The position numbers were made by a program, and so were the translations under genes. From assembly GCA_964451365.1 (NCBI GenBank), contig CAYVIB010000044.1:1-31512 (forward strand): 31,512 nucleotides of DNA. Direction: 5' to 3'. This document shows, piece after piece, positions 1 to 8,623 of the stretch (within the stretch, counting starts at the first letter, position 1; every line of letters starts with the position of its first letter). This DNA comes from CAYVIB01 sp964451365 (GTDB lineage: Bacteria; Pseudomonadota; Gammaproteobacteria; Pseudomonadales; Cellvibrionaceae). A model generated the notes under the pieces. It ran no database searches, had not been told where the DNA came from, and saw only the letters and a program-made list of their open reading frames with translations.

Positions 1-954
1 TTCAAGTCCCATCAGCCACCCCAATCAACGCTTTGTACTCCCCTCCGCATTTATTCGTTGGCCCTTTGCCCGCTTTTGAAAGCAGGCACGTTTTCCGCCT
101 GATTAAAATTGCTCCAAATTGCGCTTTCCAAAAAACGGCCGCCATGGACATGGTTGTTCTTTTTTTGACGCCTATTTTTTCCCCGATTGTGCTCCACCTA
201 TCACAAAATACCAAAATGTTGCGATGTTCACCTTGTGGATAGTTATGCACAATGAACACCGATGCTAGCGCTACCATCGGATACCCCAAAGGGGCGCCCG
301 GTCGATACCGGACAGTTTTATCCGGTGTTCCTGGAGGCAAATCGGGAGCTTGCCATCCGCATTGCAACGGATGCCGTGGGCAGGCGTTTTGAATTTCCCT
401 TGGGGCCTTAGGAGCTTTTCCTGTCCGCCGGCTAACGGCATGTCGTCCAACGCGAAGGAATTTTAATTCAGAAGTTCCCTGGCGGTTCGATGCCATTAAG
501 GTTGGATTTAAAGTAAGGGTTTTGGCAAAAAAAATTGCCGTCCCTATTCAAGACGAAAATTTGAATTTTGCGAAAGTGTGAAATTCCTCCCGGAATTTTC
601 TTTATCAACGGGCGGCGAAATGATTCTTTTGACAGCCTAACAACGGGCAAAGTAAAAAATTCGTGAATGTTTTTTAAAATCGTGGTGCTAGAATCCTTTC
701 ATTCATCTTTAGGAGTACTTCTTTAAAAGTTTCATTTAAAGGAATTCCGATCCGCTCCAAAAGCACGACCCATGGCAGATAAAGAAAAAACCTAAAAATA
801 ATATAAAAAGAAAAACAAATGTAACTGCCGGTAAAACGGTTGGGCGAAATAGCTAAGAAAGAAACTAGTTTTAAACTGAAACCGTTCCCAACTTGTTTTC
901 GGGATGGAGCATTCCCGTGCGTGTGTTTTAACGTCACGATTCAATAAATATTAA
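1..954. other. Upstream region with no convincing gene
   Basis: I see no protein here that resembles a known family. The open frames on either strand (for example minus 2-496 and 674-937) have implausible composition and no good ribosome binding site. The region holds several short inverted repeats: CCCC/GGGG at 284-294, ACCGGA/TCCGGT at 307-326, CATCCG/CGGATG at 354-373, and GGCAA/TTGCC around a run of A near 530. From about 640 onward it becomes AT-rich, as expected for the leader of the operon that starts at 1009. A TTGACA hexamer at 629-634 has only a weak partner (around 653-658), so I do not call it a promoter. Confidence 0.5.
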
Positions 955-966
955 CTGGTGCACCAG
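955..966. promoter_or_regulatory. 12-bp palindrome upstream of the NRPS operon (candidate operator)
   Basis: CTGGTGCACCAG is a perfect palindrome lying 43 bp before the first start codon (1009) and just after an AT-rich stretch with a TAAATA hexamer at 945-950. The position suits an operator or activator site for the operon. The binding protein is unknown, and no regulator gene lies next to it in this window. Confidence 0.35.
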
Positions 967-1008
967 GCATGTTTCCTGACACGGTGCCCAAAGAGGGGAA
1001 TATTTATC

Positions 1009-1500
1009 ATGACCAAGAAGTTCTCCAGTTGTTACGGCGCTATTGATCACCTGGCCATTGCGGTGAAGGATTTACCTTCGGCAATCACGCTATATGAAAA
1101 TGTATTCGGGTTTAAACTGCGGGAACAACGGGAAATAAAAGGCAAGTTTTCCGGCATGAAATCAGCCGAGTTGGACGCGGGAGGGTTTTCAATAGTTTTG
1201 ATACAGGGAACGGAGCCGGAATCCCAGGTGACACGATATATAAAAGAGTTTGGAAGTGGCGTCCAGCACGTGGCGATTCGGGTTGACAACCTGGAAACCG
1301 TGGCAAAAGCGCTGGCCGACTCGGGGGTTAAATTTGCCACCGATATAATTAAAGGCGACGGCCTGACCCAAATATTTACGAAAAGGGAAGAAAACACAGG
1401 GATGATGTTCGAATTTATTGAAAGAAGGGCCGTGGCAGGATTCGAAGAAAAAAACATTCAGACGCTGTTCAATCAACTGGAGGAGAGTGAGGCTTACTAG
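1009..1500 (+). CDS. VOC-superfamily protein resembling the catalytic half of HPPD/HmaS
   Basis: This is a 163-residue protein with two paired beta-alpha-beta modules of the vicinal oxygen chelate fold. The three metal ligands expected of the 4-hydroxyphenylpyruvate dioxygenase (HPPD)/hydroxymandelate synthase group are visible: His14 (IDHLAIAV), His87 (GVQHVAIRV) and Glu135 (MFEFIE). The C-terminal tail (GFEEKNIQTLFNQLE) also resembles the end of HPPD. It is less than half the usual HPPD length because the N-terminal domain is absent. The ATG at 1009 is preferred over an in-frame GTG at 958 because AAGAGGGG precedes it. It is the first gene of the operon, 41 bp before the first NRPS gene, so it may make or tailor a building block, for example an aryl or keto acid. 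Glyoxalase, epimerase or resistance functions of the same fold remain possible. Confidence 0.75.
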   Translation: MTKKFSSCYGAIDHLAIAVKDLPSAITLYENVFGFKLREQREIKGKFSGMKSAELDAGGFSIVLIQGTEPESQVTRYIKEFGSGVQHVAIRVDNLETVAKALADSGVKFATDIIKGDGLTQIFTKREENTGMMFEFIERRAVAGFEEKNIQTLFNQLEESEAY

Positions 1501-1541
1501 GTTTTACAGATATTACTTTCCGTCGATTGAGAGTACTTAGT

Positions 1542-3422
1542 ATGAATTTCAGTGAATCCAATGCCCGCCGCGGCAATACTTTTCCGGCACTTTTTGCCAA
1601 AACCACGGAATCTTTTCCAACCGCGCATGCGCTTGCACTGCGGGGGAAATTCATGAGTTACGCCGAGCTCGACAGCGTCAGCGATAGTCTGGCCTGGCAG
1701 TTGGCCGCCATGGGTGTCCGGCGCGATACGCTGGTTGCTCTATGCCTGCCCCGAACATTTGAAATGATTATTGGAATGCTGGCGATAATGAAAGCCGGCG
1801 GTGCGTACGTTCCGATCGACCCAAATTATCCCCCACAGCGTATCGACTATATTCTCGAAGACTCCCGGGTTGAAATCGTTCTGAGCTCATCCACTGTTAA
1901 ACCGACCGGTTCAGGAAAACAGCAAAAGTGGATTTGCCTGGACAAGCTTCAGCTTTCGCAAAGTTCAGCGGGGAACGGCAAATTTTCACTGTCGTCCGTT
2001 GGCAATGACCTGGCCTATGTCATCTACACTTCCGGGTCCACGGGAGCGCCGAAAGGTGTGATGATAGAGCAGGCGTCGGTAGTGAATCTGCTGCTCGGGT
2101 TGCTCGAGCGCGTGGGAATAGACAGCCACATGCGTTGGCTGGGCATTGCGCCAATTGTATTTGACGCGTCGGTCGGCGATTGGATGGCGTGTTTGGCTTC
2201 GGGAGGCTGCTACGTTATTCCGGACGAGGATCAAACAGATAACCCGCATCTTTTGGCTGAACTGGTGGATACCGTACAGGTGGTAGTGGCAACACCATCC
2301 AGATGGAAGCAGATTATTAATACCGGCTGGAAAGGCAATCCGGACCTGACCATTATGTGTGGCGGCGAGCCGTTAACGAAAACGCTACTCGAGGATCTTA
2401 CCCCGCGCTGCAAAGCGCTGTGGAATTGTTATGGCCCCACCGAGGCGACTGTCTGGTCTCTTGTTCGGCGTGTTCACAGCACAGCGCCAGGTGAGGACCA
2501 ATTATATATCGGCGGAACATTACCCAATTATCGACACCTGGTGCTCAACGATCAAAACCGGCCTTTGCCGGAAGGCGAGGTCGGGGAACTGTGTATCGCC
2601 GGCACGGGTCTGGCCCGGGCCTATTTGAACAAGTACGACCTGACAAAACAAAAGTTTATCCACCTGGATTTGAACGAACACACCACTTTGCGAATTTACA
2701 AAACGGGCGACCTGGTCAAGCAGGTGGGGCCGGACGAATATGTGTTTGTCGGCCGGGAGGACAATCAAATTAAAATTCGCGGCTATCGCGTTGAACTCGG
2801 CGAGATTGAATCGCGGTTGAGAAATTTGCGGGACGCCCGGGATGCCGTTGTGGTTTATACCTCTCTCGATTCGAGCGACGAGGAGGGTGTGCTGGTCGCT
2901 TACCTGGAAATGCCGGAGCTTGATATCGACGGGTCGTCAACAGAAGAGCATCTACTTGCGGCACTTGAAGAAAAGCATAAACGCGAAATTGCCCGGGAAT
3001 TACCGGACTACATGGTGCCCGCAATATTTGTTTATCTTGAAGCGTTTCCGCTGACTCCCAACGGCAAGGTGGACAGGAAAACTCTTCCGCACCCCATGAA
3101 TCTCATGCGGAAAAGAAGAATAGTCGAGCCCGGCACAGCCACACAAAAAAAGCTCGCGCAAATCTGGGCGCACCTGTTTCCAGGCAGGCAATTCGGTATT
3201 ACTGACAGTTTTTTTTCCTTGGGGGGTAGTTCACTATTGGCGGTGAACCTGGTAAACGAAATCAGGGAGCGGTTCAACTTTTCGTTCTTTACCCTGCAGG
3301 ACGTCAGGGAATTTCCAAGCATAGAAAAACAAGCCGAACTTGTTGAATTCAGTTCGCTTTGCCGAAGCCATTCTCAACCATCCGGCACGAATAATAGCGA
3401 GCGGGAGGTGATTACGCTATGA
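1542..3422 (+). CDS. NRPS loading module, A-T
   Basis: A 626-residue nonribosomal peptide synthetase protein with an adenylation domain (about 20-525) and a carrier domain (about 535-605), and no condensation domain, as expected of an initiating module. Visible core motifs are A3 (YTSGSTGAPKG), A5 (NCYGPTEATVW), A7 (YKTGDLV), A8 (GREDNQIKIRGYRVELGE) and A10 (PNGKVDRK). The phosphopantetheine Ser564 lies in LGGSSL. Asp208 occupies the GrsA Asp235 position, so an alpha-amino acid is expected. My hand-read ten-letter specificity code is DAGVMGCVWK, which I cannot match to a substrate. The ATG at 1542 has a GAGAG element upstream and is preferred to the TTG at 1527. The stop codon overlaps the next start (ATGA), so the two NRPS genes are probably translationally coupled. 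Confidence 0.93.
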   Translation: MNFSESNARRGNTFPALFAKTTESFPTAHALALRGKFMSYAELDSVSDSLAWQLAAMGVRRDTLVALCLPRTFEMIIGMLAIMKAGGAYVPIDPNYPPQRIDYILEDSRVEIVLSSSTVKPTGSGKQQKWICLDKLQLSQSSAGNGKFSLSSVGNDLAYVIYTSGSTGAPKGVMIEQASVVNLLLGLLERVGIDSHMRWLGIAPIVFDASVGDWMACLASGGCYVIPDEDQTDNPHLLAELVDTVQVVVATPSRWKQIINTGWKGNPDLTIMCGGEPLTKTLLEDLTPRCKALWNCYGPTEATVWSLVRRVHSTAPGEDQLYIGGTLPNYRHLVLNDQNRPLPEGEVGELCIAGTGLARAYLNKYDLTKQKFIHLDLNEHTTLRIYKTGDLVKQVGPDEYVFVGREDNQIKIRGYRVELGEIESRLRNLRDARDAVVVYTSLDSSDEEGVLVAYLEMPELDIDGSSTEEHLLAALEEKHKREIARELPDYMVPAIFVYLEAFPLTPNGKVDRKTLPHPMNLMRKRRIVEPGTATQKKLAQIWAHLFPGRQFGITDSFFSLGGSSLLAVNLVNEIRERFNFSFFTLQDVREFPSIEKQAELVEFSSLCRSHSQPSGTNNSEREVITL

Positions 3423-6400
3423 CTCCGACATCGGTTATTGAAAACCTGGCCAGTCGCGGCATCAGCCTGGCAGTCAGCAACGGAAGCCTGCGGATTGATG
3501 CGCCCAAGGGTGCATTGTCTGAAGCCGACATAAATATAATCCAACAAAACAAACAGTCGATCATGCTGCTGCTTGAACGCGCTGAAACAGGTGGACTGAT
3601 AAAAGAATACCCGCCGTCGAATCGAACTCCACTTTCCATGGTCCAGGAAAGCATGTTGCTGCTGGATTCCATTTCCGGACGCATTCCCTACAGCAATAAT
3701 TGTTACGGGTTTTATATCGAAGGCGAGCTGAACACTGACATGTTGCGCAACGCCGCGCAAATTCTTTCCCGTCGACATGAAATTCTTTCCTCCATTTACG
3801 AAACCAATGGCGACCGCCGCGAACAGGTGCTTCTGGTGAATTCACCTGTCCGGTTTTCGGTTGAAGACCTGTGCTCATCAAACGTTGTTGACGAGGACTT
3901 AAATCACCTTCTCGCTCGTGAAGCGAACCATGTGTTCGATTTGGCGAAGGAACCCGCGGTACGTATTTGCCTGATCAGGCTGGCCGGGGCGGAGCACTAC
4001 CTGTCAATAAATTTCCACCAGATCTGTTGCGACGGTGTTAGCGCTGTCATTTATGCCAGGCAGTTATCCGGGATTTATAGCGCCCTTATTGCGGCCAAGC
4101 CCCCCGAAGCCGGCAGCGAATACCAGTACCGCGATTATGTGGCCTGGCAGAACCGTTTTAAACAGACTGGTTTGTACCGGGAATCGCTCGGCTACTGGAC
4201 CGATCACCTGCAAAACGTGCCGGAGCTGCATGCGCTGCCCACCGACTTTGTCCGCCCATCAACACAAACGTTCGCTGGCGCGACGCTCGTCCAGCCAATG
4301 GATCGGAATATGTCAAACAGGCTGGAAAAATTTGCCGCGCGCCATGACACAACGCCGTTTGTCGTTATGCAGGCAACACTGGCCTGCCTGGTTGCGAAGT
4401 ACAGCGACGAGACCGACCTGGTGATCGGCACCGCCGCGGCGAACAGAACTTTGCCCGAAGTGGAAGAAATGATTGGCTGCTTCGTCAACACGCTGCCATT
4501 TCGCTATCACCTGGATATGGAATGGACAACCGAAGCGCTGCTCGCGCATGTGAAGGACGTCATCGGGCAAGGGTTAAAACACCAGCACGTTTCTTTCGAC
4601 AACATCGTTAACGCGATCAACCCCAGGCGGAGTTTTTCCTTCAATCCACTGGTCCAGATCATGCTCGTCCAGCAGCAGGACAGGGAAGACGATTTGAATT
4701 TAGCAGGCGCGCGGGTGCGCCGGTTTTTACACCGCCCGCCCATATCGCGGTTCGACCTCACGCTGCATTTGTATCCGGCAGAGTCCGGATTGGAACTGCA
4801 CTGGGAGTACAGCACCGAGTTGTTTCGTGAAGCCAGCATCCGGCGGCTGGCAGGTCACTTTCAATCATTGCTGGCCAACCTGATGGCGGATTCGCGGGCA
4901 CCGCTGTCGAAATTATCATTTTATAAAAACGATGAATCACCGGCACCAGGTGAAAGTGAGAACACTGAAAGCGTGCCGCCAGCCTGCCGAATTCACCGTC
5001 TTTTTGAAAAGGCCTGTGACGGCGCGCCCGACGGTATCGCCCTGCGCCACGATTCAGGCAGTAAAACCTACGCACAACTGGAAGCAGAGGCCAACGCACT
5101 GGCCGCCTGGCTGAGGACACAGTGCGCAGACAAGATGGACCAGCCGCGGATTGGCGTTTGCATGGACAAGTCGCCGTTGCTGGTTACCTGTATGCTGGCG
5201 GTGTTCAAAGCCGGTGGCGTTTATGTTCCGCTGGACCCCGCCTACCCGGAAGAGCGTCTTGAATTCATGCTGTCCGACTCGAAAGTGGATGTTTTGCTTA
5301 CAGGGCCTGGATTCAACAGCGCGCATCTGTCGGGCATTGCCGCCAGAGCGGAAGACGCGGGCAGGATTGTAGCGGAATTTGCCGGCGCGTCTCGCGTCGA
5401 TCCGGTGAATGAGGATGCGAACAGCCCAGCCTACGTTATTTATACCTCCGGCTCCACCGGCAAACCAAAAGGTGTGTTGGTGCCGCATAAAAGTCTCTTT
5501 TATTCACTTCTGTCCAATAGCGGAGCAATGGAAATTGGCGCTGACGATTTGCTGCCCACCATCGGTTCGCAGGCATTTGGTGTTTCGTTACTGGAAATAT
5601 TGCTGCCGCTTACCCGCGGCGGAGCCGTTCAATTGATTCCGCACCGTCACGTCAGGGACCTGGATATTCTGATAAATACAACCCGCGAGGTGACGGTTTT
5701 ACACGCCGTACCCAGCCTGATGGACAAATGGCTGGAGCGGGTAGAGGAAAAAAACATCGATTACCCAAACCTGAGATTGTTGCTGGTCGGCGGCGAAGCG
5801 GTGCCCGATAAACTGCTGCAAAGAATAAAAAAGTGGCGACCGGACGTAAAACTACTGGCGCTTTACGGGATGACCGAATCGGCTGTCGTATGCAGTTGTT
5901 ATCCGGCGGAAGCAGGGTACAGCGCGAATTACTGCATTGGCAAGCCATACCCCACCAGCTGTTTTTTTGTCTTGAATGAACATTTGCAACCGCAGCCGGA
6001 CGGTGTACCCGGCCAGCTTTATATCGGCGGAAACTGCCTGGCCCTGGGCTATTTGAATCAGCCGGACCTGACCCGGCAGAAATTCATCGACAACCCGTTT
6101 ATTAGCGGCGAAAAGATATATCAAACCGGCGATCGGGTCAGGCGACTTGGCGATGGAAATTACGAGTTTCTCGGACGCGTGGACAACCAAGTAAGCCTGC
6201 GGGGCGTGCGCATCGAGTGCGGTGAAATCGAGGCGCTGCTGGCGGAGCACGATGGGGTCTCCAGGGCGATCGCGCATGTCGTGGTGCTTGAACACGGCGA
6301 GCCGACCCTGGTGGCTTTTATTCAAGCGGCCGATGCAAACGCTGAATCAGGCTTGCTCCAGGAGCTTAGGGAAATCATTGAAAGGAACCTGCCGGACTAT

Positions 6401-6808
6401 ATGCGGCCGGCCATCTTTCAATTGGTGTCTTCGTTCCCTCTGAATCCAAACGGCAAAGTCGATAGAAAATCCCTGCCCAGGCCCACCGTTAAAACCACGG
6501 AGACGTTACCCGAAACAGAAACCGAAATAAAACTGCACCAGCTCTGGCTGGAGTCGTTTGAGGTGAACAGTGTGGGTATTGACACTAACTATTTTGAAAT
6601 GGGTGGAAATTCGTTACTGGCAACAAAAATTATCAACAAAATCAAAAACCGGTTTTTGATCGATCTATCGGTTTCAGCCATGTTTGAATTTCCGAGCATA
6701 CGCCAAATGGCGGAGGCGGTGGACAAAAAACTCCGGGAAAAGAGGGTTTCCTCACTTGTGTACGAAAGCGACGAAAACGAACTGCTCGAAAACGAACTCC
6801 TTATTTAA
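3419..6808 (+). CDS. NRPS elongation module, TubC-type docking-C-A-T
   Basis: This 1129-residue protein starts with a TubC-like docking domain (about 1-58, containing RIDAPKGALSEADI), then condensation (about 65-500), adenylation (about 520-1010) and carrier (about 1025-1095) domains. The carrier serine is Ser1065 (MGGNSL). Two departures stand out. The condensation motif HHxxxDG reads HQICCDG at 200-206, so the catalytic second His is Gln201. In the adenylation domain the residue at the GrsA Asp235 position is Gly721 (AFGVSLLE), and A5 reads LYGMTES, giving a code of about GVLHLGLVVK. This argues against an ordinary alpha-amino acid. The C-terminus is short and acidic (ESDENELLENELLI), as expected of a partner for the TubC-type docking domain on the next NRPS protein. 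No thioesterase is present. Confidence 0.93.
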   Translation: MTPTSVIENLASRGISLAVSNGSLRIDAPKGALSEADINIIQQNKQSIMLLLERAETGGLIKEYPPSNRTPLSMVQESMLLLDSISGRIPYSNNCYGFYIEGELNTDMLRNAAQILSRRHEILSSIYETNGDRREQVLLVNSPVRFSVEDLCSSNVVDEDLNHLLAREANHVFDLAKEPAVRICLIRLAGAEHYLSINFHQICCDGVSAVIYARQLSGIYSALIAAKPPEAGSEYQYRDYVAWQNRFKQTGLYRESLGYWTDHLQNVPELHALPTDFVRPSTQTFAGATLVQPMDRNMSNRLEKFAARHDTTPFVVMQATLACLVAKYSDETDLVIGTAAANRTLPEVEEMIGCFVNTLPFRYHLDMEWTTEALLAHVKDVIGQGLKHQHVSFDNIVNAINPRRSFSFNPLVQIMLVQQQDREDDLNLAGARVRRFLHRPPISRFDLTLHLYPAESGLELHWEYSTELFREASIRRLAGHFQSLLANLMADSRAPLSKLSFYKNDESPAPGESENTESVPPACRIHRLFEKACDGAPDGIALRHDSGSKTYAQLEAEANALAAWLRTQCADKMDQPRIGVCMDKSPLLVTCMLAVFKAGGVYVPLDPAYPEERLEFMLSDSKVDVLLTGPGFNSAHLSGIAARAEDAGRIVAEFAGASRVDPVNEDANSPAYVIYTSGSTGKPKGVLVPHKSLFYSLLSNSGAMEIGADDLLPTIGSQAFGVSLLEILLPLTRGGAVQLIPHRHVRDLDILINTTREVTVLHAVPSLMDKWLERVEEKNIDYPNLRLLLVGGEAVPDKLLQRIKKWRPDVKLLALYGMTESAVVCSCYPAEAGYSANYCIGKPYPTSCFFVLNEHLQPQPDGVPGQLYIGGNCLALGYLNQPDLTRQKFIDNPFISGEKIYQTGDRVRRLGDGNYEFLGRVDNQVSLRGVRIECGEIEALLAEHDGVSRAIAHVVVLEHGEPTLVAFIQAADANAESGLLQELREIIERNLPDYMRPAIFQLVSSFPLNPNGKVDRKSLPRPTVKTTETLPETETEIKLHQLWLESFEVNSVGIDTNYFEMGGNSLLATKIINKIKNRFLIDLSVSAMFEFPSIRQMAEAVDKKLREKRVSSLVYESDENELLENELLI

Positions 6809-6832
6809 CAAATTAACCGACAGTACCCGATT

Positions 6833-8605
6833 ATGGCTGACATAAAAAAACTGACTCTACTGGGGTTGATAAAAGAACGGGCGCCAAGGCTGCTGCTGTT
6901 TTCAATGTTGCTGGGGCTGGCTGCGGGCATTTGCTACAGCTTTATCATCCCGTTTCTTTTGCACGGCATCGAGATCAAACAGAAAATGGCGACCGGCAAT
7001 ATGCCGGCGGCCGAACAGGTTTCCGCGCTGGGTCAATTCGTCAACAGCCACTACATACTAATTTATTTCCTGATATGTGCCGGCATCGTGGTTGCCCGGG
7101 CCGCATCGCTGATTATTGTCAATTTCGTGGTGAAGGATGTGACCGCGGACCTGCGCATCATGCTGTGCAGGAAAATCAACAAAATCAATGTGCGGGAAAT
7201 AGAAGTGTTCGGCCTGTCGAGATTGCTGAACATTCTGATGGACGATATCAACAGTATCAGTTACGCGGCGGTATGCCTGCCGATGATGTGCATTGAAGTA
7301 GTCACTATTACCGGCTTGCTGGCTTACGTTGCTTTTTTGGATATGCGGATCTTCCTTTGTATTATCGCCGCGCTGGTGACCGGCACCATGATGTTTCATG
7401 TTCCCATGAGAATATCAGCCGGATACATGGATAAATCGCGTAGCGTGCGCGATCAGGTCCAGGCCGGCATCAGGGGAATATTGTTTGGTTCGTATGAATT
7501 AAAGTTGAATAATGACAAGGCTGAGCGCTATATCGAAGAGGAAATTGTTTTCCCGGAAAGACATTCCGCCAAACTGGATAAATTGGCCGATGGCATAATG
7601 CACAGTGCCGGAAATTTCGGCACTCTTCTTTCATTCCTGATTATTGGGCTGGTGGCGCTGGTTCTGCCGGAGTTTATTGCCTTTGGTTCCAATCAGGTAT
7701 ACGGGGTGGTAATGGCGCTTTTGTACCTGATCGGTCCGATTGCGATGCTGCTGACACTGACGCCCAATGTCCAGCGGGGCAATATCGCTCTCTCGAGAAT
7801 AATGGAACTTACCGGCCTTGAGGAAGAGCGCGCATCCAGCACCCACCGCTTCAACCGTTGGCAATCATACCGTGTTCGCGATATTGAGTATGTCTATACC
7901 GGCGGCACCAGCGAACATGAAAATGGCTTTTCCCTTGGCGGAACGTCCCTTGATTTTTCGCCCGGCGAAGTGGTGTTTGTTGTTGGCGGAAACGGTTCGG
8001 GGAAATCGACCCTGGGCAAAATGCTTTCACTTCACTACCTGCCCACAGCCGGGTCCATATGTTTTGATGACGAGATTATCACCAGCGCTAACATTAAAGC
8101 CGCGCGGGAGAAAATCGCCATTGTTTACTCCCACTATTTTCTTTTTAACAAACTTTACCGGGACCTGTCGGGGGAAGACCTCGACCGGGTGAATCATTAC
8201 CTTAAGGTACTGGAACTCGATAGAAAAACCCGGCTTGTCGAGGGTGCTTTCACCACAACCGACCTTTCCGACGGCCAGCGCCGAAGGCTGGCCCTGCTCG
8301 TGGCGCTGATGGAAGACAGGGATATTTATATTTTTGACGAGTGGGCAGCCGATCAGGACCCGAAATTCAAGGAAATTTTTTATACCGAAATTGTGCCGTC
8401 CATCAGGAACGCCGGCAAGCTGGTTATCGTTATCACGCACGACGATCGTTATTTCGATTGTGCCGACCGCATCGTTCATATGGAGGATGGACGGGTTCGC
8501 GGGGTTGAAAAGCAACACGCGAGGCCGCCACGGATCAGCAAAAGAAGCTTTATGCCGGGAAGTACCGACGGCCACGGTATTTCACCCGCCGTTTTGGCTG
8601 AATAA
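6833..8605 (+). CDS. Cyclic-peptide-type ABC exporter, fused permease-ATPase (PvdE/SyrD family)
   Basis: A 590-residue half-transporter, with about six membrane segments in the first 320 residues and a nucleotide-binding domain after about 345. Walker A is GGNGSGKST (Lys391), the signature is LSDGQRRR, Walker B is IYIFDEWAADQDP and the H-loop is VITHDD. The usual Q-loop glutamine is replaced by a YSHYFLF stretch; a diverged Q-loop is familiar in the cyclic peptide transporter family (SyrD, PvdE). Family members export NRPS products or their precursors across the inner membrane. The gene lies between two NRPS genes, 24 bp after one and 18 bp before the next, so it very probably exports the product of this cluster or flips an intermediate to the periplasm. 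The start ATG lacks a strong Shine-Dalgarno sequence. Confidence 0.9.
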   Translation: MADIKKLTLLGLIKERAPRLLLFSMLLGLAAGICYSFIIPFLLHGIEIKQKMATGNMPAAEQVSALGQFVNSHYILIYFLICAGIVVARAASLIIVNFVVKDVTADLRIMLCRKINKINVREIEVFGLSRLLNILMDDINSISYAAVCLPMMCIEVVTITGLLAYVAFLDMRIFLCIIAALVTGTMMFHVPMRISAGYMDKSRSVRDQVQAGIRGILFGSYELKLNNDKAERYIEEEIVFPERHSAKLDKLADGIMHSAGNFGTLLSFLIIGLVALVLPEFIAFGSNQVYGVVMALLYLIGPIAMLLTLTPNVQRGNIALSRIMELTGLEEERASSTHRFNRWQSYRVRDIEYVYTGGTSEHENGFSLGGTSLDFSPGEVVFVVGGNGSGKSTLGKMLSLHYLPTAGSICFDDEIITSANIKAAREKIAIVYSHYFLFNKLYRDLSGEDLDRVNHYLKVLELDRKTRLVEGAFTTTDLSDGQRRRLALLVALMEDRDIYIFDEWAADQDPKFKEIFYTEIVPSIRNAGKLVIVITHDDRYFDCADRIVHMEDGRVRGVEKQHARPPRISKRSFMPGSTDGHGISPAVLAE

Positions 8606-8623
8606 CGAGAACAGGAACATTCC

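Noticed and set aside
2..496. Long open frame on the minus strand at the window start (164 residues)
   Set aside because: Composition is unlike a real protein (many Pro, Arg and Gly, with no family resemblance), there is no ribosome binding site, and it covers several inverted repeats.
674..937. Hydrophobic minus-strand frame of 87 residues
   Set aside because: The AT-rich sequence produces Phe and Ile by chance. It has no family match or clear start signal and lies where the operon leader should be.
958..1008. GTG at 958 as the start of the VOC gene
   Set aside because: The added 17 residues lack family similarity, the GTG lies inside the palindrome, and a clear AAGAGGGG precedes the ATG at 1009.
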